NCBI GenBank assembly: GCA_023101725.1
Contig: JALJCO010001098.1
Span: 744,001 to 808,000, forward strand
Length of the DNA stretch: 64,000 nucleotides
Origin: Atherinomorus stipes
Taxonomy: Eukaryota > Chordata > Actinopteri > Atheriniformes > Atherinidae
Reading direction: 5' to 3'
The notes under the pieces: model-generated
What the model saw: only the letters and a program-made list of their open reading frames with translations
Database searches by the model: none
Told to the model about the DNA's origin: nothing
Position numbers and translations under genes: made by a program
In this document: in pieces, positions 47,125 to 61,383 of the stretch
How the letters are laid out: every line of letters starts with the position of its first letter
Numbering within the stretch: the stretch's first letter is position 1

Positions 47125-48489
47125 CTGCAAAAAAAAAAAGAACCCATAGACAATTCACAACAAATAAAGACTTTATTAGCCTTATTATGGCTTCAAAAAG
47201 ACTTCGGGAAAAGAAATCTCCCATAATTACATCAATGCAGGATCATTTTATTTGGCAACATCGAGGTGTATCTCCTAATTGGGTCGAGTGTTTCATATAA
47301 AACTGCCTCTGTGTTGGAGAAGCGTGTCAACTTCAATCTGTCCCGTAGCTGAGGAGAAGTCCACCCCCTCGCTGCTCTGCACCAACGTGCCACATTAAAT
47401 AGCGTTTTGCAAATTAGCTCTTTCGGCTCCTACTGTGAGAATGGAGCTTTGCCAAGACGGGCGAGAAAAATCTATAGTTTCATTTGTTTTCTGGCTGTAA
47501 AGTGAACTATTTGACTCAGCCGAGCGTGATAGATGAGTGTCGTTGAGGTGTGGAGTTGCAGCAGAAGCACAACAAGGACATTTTGTGGTGAGCTGAGCAG
47601 CAGCTCCTCATGTCTCCTGCAGTAGGACAAGATAATCCACTCATTATACATGAACACACAAAACGAAAAGGAGGAAAAAAGAGAGAAAAGTGGCAGAGGA
47701 GAAAGTGGACATGCAAGAGCGTGAGTCCATCCAAGTGGGACGATAAGATGGACACAAGCCAGCAGGCATGACGACACTGACCTTTTTATCACCACTCTGC
47801 ACTGGATTAGACTAAGTAGTGGTGGAGTACTTATTAGGGTGGGCTCATTAGATGGATGGATAAAGGGAGACACATGAGAAAGACTGGAAGCTGGTAAAAT
47901 AACGATGTTTGAAGCATTCTGAACCCTTTGAACTCACAAAGTTACATAAACAAAACACATCAATTCACAGCCAGGAGGAGCATAAATACTTGATTTGGTT
48001 AAATCCAGAGGCTTCAAATTGATGTTAAAACTAGATCACATAAGGGTTAGTGTGTTATAGAATATTATTGCAAAAGACTACAGCTTGTTTATTAAAAGTG
48101 GCACTGAAAGTACAAATAACTCTACATCTGCAACTCTACTGTCTTAACACTGCGTCTACAGTTATGCTGACATTTAAACGACAACCACTAATTGCATCCC
48201 TTCAGACCTCAGTACTGCCTTGAGAACAGATGCTCTCATGGGGCCTTGTTCCAACGATTTGTGCTGTCTTGTGAAAGAGTGCTACTGTGCCACAAATCAT
48301 TATCGGTGCAGCTATAACACAGTATATACAGTAGATAAGCAGCACATGGAGTGAGAAATACAGGTTCTTTTTGTCTCAGGACATAAAAGGAAAACATCTG
48401 GTCTTATCCAGATCAGAAAATTAAGTATAAGTAAAGACAACTTTAGATTAACAACATACATTTCACAGCTAGATACACCTTTCTGCTCC

Positions 48490-49560
48490 AGGTTTACAGG
48501 GTCAGTGGTAGCCAGGTGCCAATAAAAGGCATTTGCAAGTTTTGTCAGTTTGTTGTTCTGGAGCATTTAGGTGCCAAGGAGGAAAGACATCTGCAATGAG
48601 AAGCCTCCAGTCAGTCTAGGAAAGGTTATAAAGCTATTTCCACACTATTTAGAGTTAATTATTCTATAGAGAGAAAAAAATATTCATGGAAAACAGACGT
48701 CAATCTTCCTGGGAGTGGATGTCCATGCAAGTTAAGCTCTAGGTCAGACCATGCAAAAAACAAAAAGCTACATCTCAGACTCTACAGGCCTCAGTTAGAA
48801 TGTTGATTGTTAAAGTTAAAGCAATGGTACAATTAAAAAAAATACTGAAGAATCATGGCTTGTTTGGTAGACTTGCAGGAGAAAGCCTTTTTTTCTCTAA
48901 AAAGAACATGGCAGCACAGCTTATGTTTGCAAAACTGCCTCTAAGCAACCACAACACATCTGGAGCGATGCACTTTGGCTGAGCCAGACCAAAATAGGAC
49001 TTTTTATTATTATAATGCACAGCAGCATGTTTGGAGAAAACCAAACAAAGCAAATCAGCACAAACACCTCATCCCAACTGTCAAGCACGGTGGTGGAGAG
49101 CCGATGGTCTGGGCCGATGCAGCCACAGGATGTGGACATCTTGCTGTCATTGAGTGGACCATTAACTAGTCTGTATACCAAGAGCCTCAAGTCCGAGGCC
49201 ATCTGTCTGTATCGCTGCAAATCTACAGCAGAATGGCTAAAAACCAAAAAAAAATCCAGGTGTTGAAGTGGTCCAGTTAATGTCCAGAGCCCAACCTGAT
49301 CGAATTGTGGTGAGACGTGAAGAGAACTGTGCAGGAAAAAATGCTGCAAACTTGGATGAACTGAGGCAACGTTGCAAAGAAGAGTGGGCAAAAACTCCTC
49401 CTCAACCCTGAGAGGCTGATAACATCATGCAGAAAACCATGACTGCACATTACCGCTGCTGGAGGGGGTTCTACAGGCTGCTGAATCACTGGGCAGATGC
49501 AGATTTTCACACACTGCTTCTGTATTTTCTTACTTAGTTTTTGCTAAATAGGCATGGACA
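48490..49560 (+). pseudogene. Second Tc1-like transposase remnant
   Basis: Plus-strand fragments in shifting frames give, in order, a short helix-turn-helix-like start (48600-48660), NQTKQ / KHLIPTVKHGGGEPMVW (49030-49110), GHLAVIEWT (49135), TAEWLK (49225) and a C-terminal stretch to about 49480. This is Tc1-transposase order. Stops and frameshifts make it inactive. A 70-bp piece of family A MITE, in reverse orientation, follows at 49645-49715. Confidence 0.65.
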
Positions 49561-49724
49561 GCAGAGAACTGCTGATTAAAAACACAACTGAAGTTGTAGC
49601 AACTTAAAAAGTAAAAACTCTAAAAAAGAGAGAAAGAAAAAGCCTGTAAATTCCTTTGTATTTATTATTAGTTTTAGTTTCTTGTTATTTGAATTACTAT
49701 TGTGAATTTAGCCTTTTCTTTAGG

Positions 49725-50116
49725 TCAGTCAGTCATTTTCTGTACCGCTTATCCAGTTCAGGGTCGCGGGGGTTGCTGGAGCCTGTCCCAGCTATTATCA
49801 GGCGAGAGGCGGGGTACACCCTGGACAGGTCGCCAGTCTGTCGCAGGGCCAACACAGAGAGACAGACAACCATTCACGCTCACATTCATACCTAGGGGCA
49901 ATTTAGAGTGATCAATTAACCTAACATGCATGTCTTTGGACTGTGGGAGGAAGCCGGAGTACCCGGAGAGAACCCACGCATACACGGGGAGAACATGCAA
50001 ACTCCACACAGGAAGGCCACAGTTGGAATTGTTCAAACCCCCTCCCCAGCCGGGAATCGAACCAGCGACCTTCTTACTGTGAGGCTGCGGTGCTAACCAC
50101 CACACCACCGTGCAGC
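49725..50116 (-). mobile_element. V-SINE (Mermaid/DANA type), near full length
   Basis: On the minus strand the head reads GGTGTGGTGGTTAGCACCG (pol III A-box-like), then GGTTCGATTCC, a perfect tRNA-type B box. The conserved body GAGTTTGCATGTTCTCCCCG, ACAGTCCAAAGACATGCATG and a 3' tail with GGATAAGCGGTACAGAAAAT follow. It is flanked by near-identical direct repeats CCTTTTCTTTAGG (49712-49724) and CCCTTTTTCTTTAGG (50116-50130), a target-site duplication. Confidence 0.85.
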
Positions 50117-52495
50117 CCTTTTTCTTTAGGGTTTACTTTATTCGATTTTACTTTTAAATTTCATTTCATTTTATTCATTTATGTATTTTTGGTTGCTATC
50201 GTATCAGAATTTTCTGTGTATCTTGGGCTTACTTTGCGCATGACATTCCATAAATGCTTTCAAAATGGGATATGATTATTATTATTATTATTATTTTTGA
50301 GTATTATTAAGGATTATATAGTGATAATGAGGATTATGATTTATTTATGGTGAAAACTGCTATGTTGTGATTTATAATAAGTGAGTAAAGTTACTGAGTA
50401 TTATTGAATATTGTAAATAATCAACATACTTTCATTGTGGATTGTATAATTTTGAACGTTTTGTTCTCATTAAGTATGGTGTATTGTGTCAAGAGATTTT
50501 GTTAAATGACAGTGAATGTTAAATTTAAGTTGTGTCTGACAAAAGAGTTTTGGACTTGATAAGTTTTCTAAACTTCTTCCAAAACTCCTTTTCGAACTGT
50601 TATTTTTTCTTAGTAATGTTGTTACTTACGCCAAATGTGAGCGTTGTTTTAATTTTAGTTCGAAAGAACTGAAATAAATAAAAATAAAAAAATAAAAAAT
50701 GTGTATAAATCCTTGATTCATGCTTAATTTCCTGAGTCAAAGTTAAAGGTTTTACAGACAATAATTTAGAGTCAAACAGCAATATTAGGAGTGTACAGTT
50801 GGATTGATATCACAGTTTAGCCTAAATATGACTCAGGCAATCATGTTATGAGGCCAAAAAAAAAAAAAAACGGTCTGTTTTCCTGTGACACATCAACAGT
50901 CACTTCAGAAACGGCACCCTCACGTTGCTCAAGAGGCTGTTTGGTGCAACACGGTAATCGCAGCTCATTTGGCTAATCGGAGTCGTGTGAAGCAGGTTTG
51001 AATCTGCTCAGATGAATGTTCTACAGAGCCATTACGTTATTGCTTCTATGAGCTCTCATGCTGGCAGCTGAAAAGGCATAAATCACAGGTTCTGTTGACT
51101 GACGGAGAGCAATTCGTCTGGCGAGGAAACGGGAGGTTGCTGCTGATTAATAAAATGCACACATTCACATTCCCTCTAAAAAACTGCTGTGTGGAATATA
51201 GTCGTGTAAGAGCTGTTAGATTCGTAGCTGAGAGGTTAAAGGAAAGACGATGAGGGGGCCTGCTTGGCATGATGAGGTTTTGATTTATTATCATTTGCAC
51301 AACTCATGTGCAACCACTAACCTTCATTGAAGGTGTGATGTCCATCTCTGATTCTAAGTGGGGTCACTGCTCCCCCGTCTCTCATGTCCGGTTGGATCAA
51401 GAGATCTGTGCAAGGAGAAGCATTGACTGATGTGTGTGTGACACATCCTGCAGCCTCCTCATGGTGGTGAGGCACGGAGGTTACATCTTCCTGTCTGATT
51501 TCATCAGCTCACCCTGACTGACAGATTTAAGAGCCTTCTTTCCTGCATCACTCCCTCCTACACAAGCAGCATCACTCCTTCATCTCCCTCTTGTTACTCT
51601 CTCATGCTTCTGCTTTGCTTTGTCTCTTCTTTTCTGTCAGTTTCTGCTTCTGAAAACTCTCAGTTTTTACTCTGCCATGTCTTTTTGTTGCTCTCTTGTT
51701 TCTTTTCTTAATTATCCTCCTGAATCCTTGAGGGGTCAGCCGGTCTGACACTAGTTTGCTGATAAGCTGGGCTAATATTTCTTTAATAATAAATGTCCTC
51801 TCCAATCGCGTCTACTCCATCATGGTTTCTGCTTCCACTAAGCGCTCTCTACCATCACTGCTAATCTCATTAGCCTCAGTTTTACATTGTTATTGTCCTG
51901 ATGTTCTAAATGCTACTGCAGAGGTCAAACGGGGGTTCTCTAATCGGACGGTCATTTCATTTTAGCTGGAAAATTGATTAATGTCCAAGTCTTCTTTTTT
52001 AAAATCTGGTTCCTTCTTAATTCATTTATGTTTTTGCCTCCAGATACAGATTTATTGTAATTTTTTCAATGTTTTAAGCAATACTAGTCCAGACTTAGCT
52101 GGGTGGTCCCATTTTAGTCTAATACTTGTAGTTGACCATGTAAAATATATATTTTGTTAGTCTTTTGTGTGTTTTTTAAGTCACTTTACACTGACCTCTA
52201 AAGTATTTGAGCATAAATAAAGGCTCCTAATTTACAAAAACTGTTTAAAATTGGCTCTTAAGCATTTTGTCAGTAGCTGTCTGTCACAGACACATAATTT
52301 AATCACATTTCTTTAGTTATCTCTTTGAAAATGCCAAAGATAACACAGTTTGATAAACATAAAAAAGGATTTTTTTTTGCATCAACAAGGTGATTCATAA
52401 AGAGCTGTTAGCTGAGAACTTTGCATACCTCAGCATGGTGTGCAAGTGCAACATGAGGAAACTGGACAAAGGAAGAAGTGTCAGGTCTAAAAAAG

Positions 52496-52770
52496 TAAGG
52501 ATCGACTGACACATCGGCCGGCCGATATTTTAGGCCGATATTTGCATTTTTTGCTGGTATCAGCATCGGCCAATACGTTGGTAATAAGTGCACAGTTTCT
52601 TTTATATATTTATTTGAGGTGCTTTGTTCTTTTTTATATTTAAAGAGTTGTAAAATTACTTTTCATTGTGTTTTTCATTACATTAATTTGGAGTCAAATG
52701 TAGTATCGGCCCAAAAAATTGGCAAGTTGTACAGAAAATATCGTTATTGATATCGGCCCTAAAAAATCTA
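52496..52770. mobile_element. hAT-type MITE (TAGGGATNGACCGATAC type), copy 2
   Basis: The left end TAAGGATCGACTGACAC, the CGGCCGGCCGATATTTTAGG core and the GAGTTGTAAAATTACTTTTC interior match 24925-25302. The right end is eroded. Confidence 0.6.
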
Positions 52771-53355
52771 CTAAAAAATGTTAATTTTTAGAAGATTAAC
52801 AGGATCTGAAAGTAATGCTGTTGAACAAAATAGGAACAAATGAAGACAGTGAGAGACGCATCGGGACCTTCAGCTGATGCATCAACTCTTAGCTGAAGCC
52901 TCATCAGAAACAGGTTTAAGGGTGATGTAGTAGCCTCATGTGTCAGTAATATGATGTTTATCAGTATGCTGTTGTGTGCACGCCCAATTGGCACTTTGGT
53001 GGTGGTTGTTTCACTTCGGGGATATGTTCTGAGATTACAGTTGCACTCACCTGTGCGCACAGAGTGAGGTGAGGGAAATTTTTGTTGACTGCAAACAGCT
53101 ATGTAAGTTTTGCATTGTCTTATCGTCTGTTCATTTGCATACACTGAGTAATATTTGATTATACTAAGTTGTGACATGAAGAGTAAATGAGGCCAAAAAA
53201 GTAATTTAGTGCATGTAATAAGTAATCTCCTGTGTTTAGCCTACAGCGGTGGATCATTAAGGCTGGTTTGGACAGTTGGCCACAACTGGTGTCAAGAAGC
53301 ATTTTTAAGGCAGGACAAAAGGGTTAACATCTAAAATCTAAAAAACATCTGTTAA

Positions 53356-53753
53356 TAGGGATGCAAGATAACTCAAAAAAAGAAAAAAAAAAGATACTGA
53401 TAACTGCTAAATTTCAGCTCCTAAAGGCTGATACTGATGCTGATACCTGATAACTGATAACCAATAACCGATAACACACAAACATACTTCATCATGACAT
53501 TTTCAAGCTTAAAATTAAAGGATTATCAACTTCTGCACGTCTGATCTTAAAATTTCCAATTGTATGAGGTAGTTAGTGTCTAAAATAGGAAGGGAAAGTG
53601 GTTTGGAAGCTGCTTGGGGTCTTCCTTGTGAAGCAGCAGCTTTCTTTCCCCATTTGCACTATCTCTATAAAATATGTAATCAGGACAACTCGTCATGATA
53701 TCAGACTTATCAGAATGATGCAATAATTCCTTGATAATTATCGTGCACCCCTA
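53356..53753. mobile_element. hAT-type MITE (TAGGGRTGCA ends)
   Basis: The left end TAGGGATGCAAGATAAC and the right end, reversed, TAGGGGTGCACGATAAT are inverted; the subterminal part is rich in CTGATAAC repeats. A GGTTTGGAAGCTGCTTGGGG stretch is the reverse of sequence in the element at 28373-29430. Confidence 0.6.
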
Positions 53754-55074
53754 TCTAAAATGGAGCTTCGGAAAGTCCCTCTTCTTGAGAAATGACAAGA
53801 GTTTGTCTCAGACTGCTGGAGAATAAAACTACTTGGACTAAATATTCACTTTCAAGCCCCTTAGAGTTGGACCAACTCTATTTTTGTCCTTAACATTTAT
53901 GTTTCCATGTTTCAGTGATTTTATTGCCTGATTTCCTGGTAATAGGAAACAAGGGTTGGTCCAAGACTTTTGCAGAGCACTGTCATTTCAGCAGAACCTT
54001 AAGCTTGAAGATATAGAACCAACTTCCCTTCTGAACTGCCCTGCATAAATTCCCTCTTCCTCCTCCACCCCCACTCCCAGTCTCCTTTCCCCTCCACATC
54101 CTTTCCAGCCCATAAAGCCTGGAGCAGCTGCTGGTGCAGCTCAGGGTGTGTCATGACGGAGAGAAATTGGGGCCGTCCCGTTATGGAGATGAAAGATGGA
54201 GGAAATGAGAGCAGAAAGATGAATGAATGGAGGCTGAGGTTGCATTTTTCATCTTCAGGTATAAAAGCTACTACCTCAGTCGCACACTTGAAACGCCATC
54301 AGTAAGCATCCAACAAGCAGCCTTACCTGGAGATTGAGCCAGACTACCTAGCCTATTGATAACGGATCTTTCATACTCTGATTGGAATCATAAATCTCTC
54401 ACTTAGTTGATCAATTTGCTCTCTGGTATTGGGAACACTGCCGGCCATTCATTGTTGCACTCATTCAGCTCCTGGACGTGACAAATAGACTAGTCAGCAG
54501 CTTTAATGTGTGCCGTAGTGTCTTGCGTAACCACTTCCACCAGGGTGGACCAGAAAAACCCCCCAGGTCCAGACGGGTATATCCCGAATACACGACATGA
54601 TAACACACCGCAGCTTGGGCTACATATGAAACTGTTCCATCCTGCCTTAAAATCACAATCCATCATCCAGTTTAATCCAGTTTTAGGAGTGGAAATGAGA
54701 GTTTTAAGAGCATATCCAGAAAGGAGGATCAGGCCAATTAAAGCATGTGAAATAACGCCTTGTGTGAGCTGTGCGTGGGTTTCTGTCTGCGTGCAGGAAA
54801 ATTGCACCGTTTTCTTCAGGAAATGTGAAGTTTACCCCGCAACTTATGCCTAGAAACCGCTAATTGCGCTTTTCTTGCGTGCACATACCCATAATTGCTG
54901 CTGGTGGTGGTTACACGCCCTAAATCATCCGAATGGGACCGTTCAACACACGCAAATACTCAGAAAACAGCGAAGGAAAACTGCAGATTTAACCCACTAT
55001 CTCCCTGTTTGAATGGAAATCCGAGAAAATCATACATGGCTCTGATATAGTTATAAATAGATGATGGTAATTAC

Positions 55075-55260
55075 CTTTCTCACGCCTCGAATCCGAAACG
55101 AACTGGACTGGGAGGGGCTCAGGAGTGGAAATCCCCCTTTTTTCTTTTCTTTTTTTTTCTTCTTTATTTCATGAGCCTCATCCACCCCTCCACCCCCAAC
55201 CCGACAACAACAGACTTCAATGGGGGAAAGATCGGGAGTAGCTGAAGATTTCGGTAGATG
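55075..55260 (-). other. Possible non-coding first exon and promoter of the Ig receptor gene
   Basis: A minus-strand donor GAGAAAG|GTAATT at 55074-55073 lies at the edge of a CpG-containing patch (55075-55330), whereas the surrounding DNA is CpG-poor. The ATG exon at 47 kb requires an upstream non-coding exon, and this is the best candidate seen. The link across 8 kb is inference. Confidence 0.35.
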
Positions 55261-56089
55261 TCGGGTGTGTAGAGACTCTGAGCTCGGACGTCATCGCGAA
55301 GACTCGGTAAAAATCGCCGATTCTGCTTCTGGCTCGGAGCCACAAGAAGCCGCTCTGCAGTTTAGCCTCGAGCCACCATCATACATCACATTACACATGC
55401 ACGATTTCTCCTGGCTGATGGCTGGTGATCTGATCCAGCAGACTGGGATGGGGGGGGGGGGGAATCCTCCTCTGACGGTTCTCGTCAGTTTTGCTGTCCA
55501 GATGTTATTTTTCTGCCTTTTTTTTTCTTCTTCTTTGAGTGAAGTGGGCTGGCAGCGCAGTGTGTTTGCGCCATTACAAAGCCATGAATTAAGCTTAAGT
55601 GTTTGGAGTCAGCCGGCAGTAAAAGATCTCCATCATCCCCTGCTCAGGGAGCCGCTCTCCATGGTCCTGATTTTCTCATTTGTGTTCCTCTGCTCATGTT
55701 GCTGGATCCGTCCATGGTCCTGATTTACATCAACTCCTGAAGTTGCTCCCTTTTCTTTGCATTGAATTGCCTCCAACTGTCAGAGAAATTCATTTACCTG
55801 CTTCTGAAGTCTTATATTAAGACATAAACTATTCTGTTTTACATGACAGATGTTTTATGGTGCGAAATGTTCAGATTGTTTAATCACCTCTCAATCAGGG
55901 ATGGACCTGGTCTCTCTCAAATTAACGAAGCGGTAAACTATGTTCAGCCAAGAGATAAATGAGGAGGTGGCAGATGCTTTTGTCTCTAAAGAACCCTGAA
56001 GCGATGGATTAAATTCATAAATGTTTTTCCTGCCAATTACAAAAGGCCTCAGTGGAAGTTGATCACAATCAGGTGAAAGATAGAAAGGA

Positions 56090-56860
56090 AATATTCCTCG
56101 GAGGTTTTGCTTGACATGAAAGCATCACACATCCATGATGAGAATCTCCTGTTCCCCCACATCCCAAAGCTGCTCTGCAGGACTGAGATCTGGGGACTGT
56201 GGAGTCCAGTGAAATGGTCATGTTGGAGATGATGTGAGCTTTGTGACATGGTGCATCATCCTGCTGGAAGCAGCATCAGAAGATGCTTTGCTGTGGTCAT
56301 AAAGGGAGGAACATGGTCAGCAACAATACTCAGGTCGGCTGTGGTGGTCAAACCGCCACGTTGGAAAATCTCCCCACACCAGCAGCATCCTGAAGCCTTG
56401 ATCCGAGGCAGGATGGATCCATGCTTTCATGATGTTTCCAGCAGATTCTGAGCCTAGAATCTGACTGTGGAGCTGAAATGGAGACTCATCAGACCAGCAA
56501 CGTTTCTCCATCTTCTATTGTCCGGTTCTGGTGAGTCTGTGTGAATTGTAGCCTCAGTTTCCTGTTCTTAGCTGACAGGAGTGGCACCCGGTCTGGTCTT
56601 CTGGTCCAGACAACTGCTGCTCACCGGAGATTTTCTCTTCTCCAGATCATTCTCTGGAAACTAGAGATGGTTGTGGTGGAAATCCCAGTAAATACTAAGA
56701 CCAACAACTATTAAATCCTCTTTCTCCTCATTCTGAAGCTCAGTTTGAACTTCAAGTCATCTTCTCCATGTTAACATGACTAGACATGTCGAGCTGCTGC
56801 CATGCGATTGGCTGCTTAGATGCTGTATTTGTATTAAGAGGCAGTTGAACAAGTCATCAT
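56090..56860 (-). pseudogene. Tc1-like transposase remnant (third family)
   Basis: Minus-strand translation of 56270-56220 gives FQQDDAPCHKAHIISNMT, matching the QQDNAPCH block that surrounds the second catalytic Asp in Tc1-type transposases. Further pieces (TCATCAGACCAGCAACG on the DNA level, 56485-56501; the GAGTGGCACCCGG region, 56580) follow in transposon order with internal deletions. Inactive. Confidence 0.7.
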
Positions 56861-58186
56861 TTTGTAAGAGAAACACTTGTGCACCTATCTTGGATGTGTC
56901 CTCATACCAGGTTACTTTGGAGTAAACCAGTCCTGACTTTGTACTGAAATGGGAAAATGCTTTTGTTGGTTTTGTTACCCATGACAAGAACTGTATCTCT
57001 GAATTTTACTTAATTACTATTTTGACCAAGTTTTACATTCATAAATCGAAATTCCAGAATAAGAAATCTGCCTTTATTGAACTGTTAATCTCCATTTTCT
57101 TCTCAACAAATAAGAAAGCTGTTCGATCATATATGTTTTTGCTTTACGATGCATTTGTATAATTTATTTTTTACCCTATTGTTTATCATTTTAGTTGTCT
57201 TCTACCCTGGTGTAATTATTACTGTTTTATATTTTTAAAATTGCAACTGCTGTACTTGTTTTCTGATATTAATTAAAAAAGTAATCATTTTGTAGTCATT
57301 TTGAATACACTGCATCTACTGTTTAAAACCTTTCCAGCATACTTAATTGCTTCCATACTGTGCATTAGTGGAGTCAAATTAGTAGAGGTAGAGGCAAAAA
57401 CTCTAAAATCCAAATGTGGTAATTCTGACTTTGCTGATAAATTATATTGATTTGCGGATTGTGAACATTTTTCTAAAAAAAATCTATTTATTTTATCCTT
57501 GGATGAGCTGAAAAGTCCAATATCTTTTTTCTTTGTCACACAGAAAAATGGTCTAACAGTTTAATGGTTTTTATTTGACATTAATTTATAAATAAAAAAA
57601 AAGATTAAATTATTTCTATTCTTCATAAAATTACCTTTTTGTAAACATTTGTTCTGCATCAAATTATGTGCTGTAGAATTGCCAAGTACTAGAAATGACC
57701 CCAGCCTCACATTTGTGGTTATCAAAACTATAAAACATGATTGCAGCAGTGATGCCAGTCTAAAACATTTCATACAGCAATAACGATTGTTGTTGCCAAA
57801 AGATAATTGATTTCCTGGAAGTGTTTACAAACACTCGCAGCTGATCAATAATTTCAAGAGGAGCCTTTTCCTACAAATGCCTTTTTATTTCTCTCAAATG
57901 TTTCACAGTCAACAGGATCCCAAATGAAAAAGTTTCACAGGAATTTAAAAAAAAAAAAAATACAAAAACAGAAATAAAGAGTCAAATATGATCAATGTTC
58001 ACATGCTGAGCAGAAATGATTCTGTCTGGATTTAAATACTGTCATGGCTCAGAGAGAAAACATTTAACAGAACATCAAACTGTGCACTGGATCCATGGAC
58101 AAAAATGTAAATTATTGTTTGAAATGTGTTTCAGTAAACATTTACATTCTGGTTGAACATATCTGGGCATTGAGGTTTAAATCATT

Positions 58187-58562
58187 ATAGGGGTCAGATC
58201 TACGGTTGGATGTTAAAAAGCCACAATTCAATTCAAAGTAGATTCTTTGGGTTGCGATTCAATACAGATTTAAATGCTTTGTTGATTCAGTACGCAGTAA
58301 AAATACACAAATAATTACAGTTAGTTTTAAATTAACTTTTTTTTATGCCCATGTGAACATATGTGATACATCACCTCACCTTTGAGCAATAAAACATCTC
58401 AAAAACAGTTGCCATTTTGCTTTTATGATTCAATGCAACCTCAGTCAAAACAACATGCACAGCGCCCCCAACAGGTCTGGAGGTGAACTGATTCAGAGGA
58501 TTTGCCGAACCGATATTGAATTGCACAAATATTGCGATGCATTGATATTTTACCCACTCCTA
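58187..58562. mobile_element. Probable hAT-type MITE
   Basis: The ends TAGGGGTCAG and, reversed, TTAGGAGTGGG are inverted, with subterminal ATTCAATTCAAAG / TGCAATTCAATATCGG blocks inverted to each other. No target duplication was verified. Confidence 0.45.
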
Positions 58563-59862
58563 ATCAGATCAATTATTCTTTCCGACAAATAAACATGCAT
58601 TTGGTGTGAGTTCATGTGCTTTCATTCCAAGAATCTGTCCCCAAGCAATGAATGAAACAAGTTTTGGGTTCAGACCGAAGTGTTAGATGATCTGAGCTTT
58701 GAGCGACTCTCCTCACAACGTTGGCTGGCGTCTGAGGAAAACATTACGCTGCTGCTGTTGCATTTAAACTCCCAGCAAATGCATCAGTTTATTTCAGACC
58801 TTTTGTTTTATTCAAACCATTTCTAGAATCTGAATTAGTTGTGTAAAGCACACTGGTTGTGATACTTTCTGCTATAAATGTGTCTGGCAGCAATCTAAAT
58901 ATGTTTCCCCAATAAAGTGAAAAACAGAGACAACTGTTGAACCTGAAGGATGCCTTTACTGTCACCTGTGATGGTTATTATTTAAACCTTTCTGCCAGAA
59001 GACCCAATCACAACAGATGTTTCTCTTACCTCAACCCAACTCACAATAGTGCAAACAAAAATAGAAATAGTATAACAAAATTAAGGACATCTTTCCGAGT
59101 ACATCACAATGACCGGAATTCACATTTATCAGTCAGGATCTGGAAAGAGGATCGAAATTAAACTGAACTTTAAGATTTTATGGTTCAAATCCTCAATAAA
59201 TTCCATGAAAATGAGCCTGAAACCAAACTGATCCAGAAGGAACTTGTCACCTGTTGCCAATGAATATTCCTTCCACAAATATTCCTTCAAAAAGATATGT
59301 TGTTGTTTTTTTTTTCTTTTTATTGAATTTAAAAGCTTCAACTAAAACGTTTTTTGGACTAGATGTAAAATACTGTTTTTCAGGTGAAATGATGCCACGA
59401 AAATAAATAAATTTGGCAAAGTTTAAGAAGTGGTTTGGAAGCAAATACCTGATTTTTTTTTTTTATTTATTTAAACTGATACTTGGCTAATAATTGACTT
59501 ATTTTCAGGAAAACTTCAAATAAAAAGTAAAAAATTGGAATTCTGCTTGATGATGGAGAAGTGCTTCTGATTTGTGTCCTCCCTTTTGGTCTAAAGAGGA
59601 TAATTATGGAAGACCAGACTCAGTCAAACCAACAAAAACATCAAAACAAAGTGTAAACCATGGCACGTTGATTTGGTCGTGTAGTTTTCATTCCGTTTCC
59701 CGTCCTCTCCTCTCTTACATTCACGCTTCATTTCCAAACCCCCTCTTGCTTCTCTAACCTGCCACGTTCCTCCAAACTTTACTCCTCCATTTTTCTATTT
59801 TTGTTTAGATTTTTATGGTTTTATTTTGTTTCTTTAACTCGGTGCGTCAGCGTTACTTTTGC

Positions 59863-60774
<912 letters not shown>

Positions 60775-60848
60775 CTACAAGTCATACTTTCATTCTTGAT
60801 TTGATAGGGCCGGGACGTAATGAGAGACATAATGGATTACGTAAATGC

Positions 60849-61368
60849 TTGGGATGCACCGAAAATTCTGCCACCGAAAGTTTTCTGATGAAAAAGACCC
60901 AAAAGTGCATTTTGGTTTTTTAGCCGAAAGACATCACTGACACAACACGGCTGAAACTTTTGATGCAAATCCAGGACACAACTTATTCACTTTGTTATAT
61001 TTAATATGTTCTCATATAAACAGTGTCTTTCAGCAGCCAGTCCGTTATAAGCCTGTATATTCTTATTTGTTGTAGTTGTCCTACAGAGTAAAATTCAAAA
61101 GGCAATATGTAATGTACACGAGTGGGGTCAAACTAAATATTTTATTTCAGATTTTAAATTTATATTGTGCATTGCTGTAATGTCAGTGATAAATACACAT
61201 TGATACTTTTGTAATTGATTTATTGCAATACCTTGATTTTAGTGAGGTTAGTACACATCATAGCTAAAAATGCTCTGATTAATTGACATAATTTCTGTCA
61301 GTGTTTCAGTTTTCAGCCTTGGTTTGCTCATTTTTTTGGTCAAGAATTTTCATTTCGGTGCATCCCTG
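60849..61368. mobile_element. hAT-type MITE with 8-bp target duplication
   Basis: The ends TTGGGATGCACCGAAA and, reversed, CAGGGATGCACCGAAA are inverted. Flanks GTAAATGC (60841-60848) and GTAAATAC (61369-61376) match at 7 of 8 bases, the expected hAT duplication length. Non-coding. Confidence 0.85.
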
Positions 61369-61383
61369 GTAAATACGTATATA

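Larger units (their letters stand above)
47125..55074 (-). other. Probable 5' UTR intron of the Ig receptor gene (8 kb)
   Basis: Bounded by the acceptor before the ATG exon and the best upstream donor (AAAG|GTAATT). It holds a Tc1 remnant (48490-49560), a V-SINE (49725-50116) and two hAT-type MITEs (52496, 53356). The rest, including 50130-52490 and 53760-55070, shows no gene. The upstream boundary is inferred. Confidence 0.4.
55261..59862. other. Intergenic between Ig receptor and tubb
   Basis: It holds the Tc1 remnant at 56090-56860 and a MITE at 58187-58562. The 167-codon open frame at 55220-55723 has no recognisable domain and overlaps the CpG patch. The tubulin 3' UTR lies at the right end, where minus-strand AATAAA signals fall at 59824-59819 and about 59465. 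Confidence 0.5.

Noticed and set aside
55220..55723. 167-codon plus-strand open frame
   Set aside because: No recognisable domain, it includes a G homopolymer and low-complexity runs, and it overlaps a CpG patch better explained as a promoter.
58455..58480. Second CTCF-like motif on the minus strand (CCTGTTGGGGGCG)
   Set aside because: Two mismatches to the core and inside a probable MITE.
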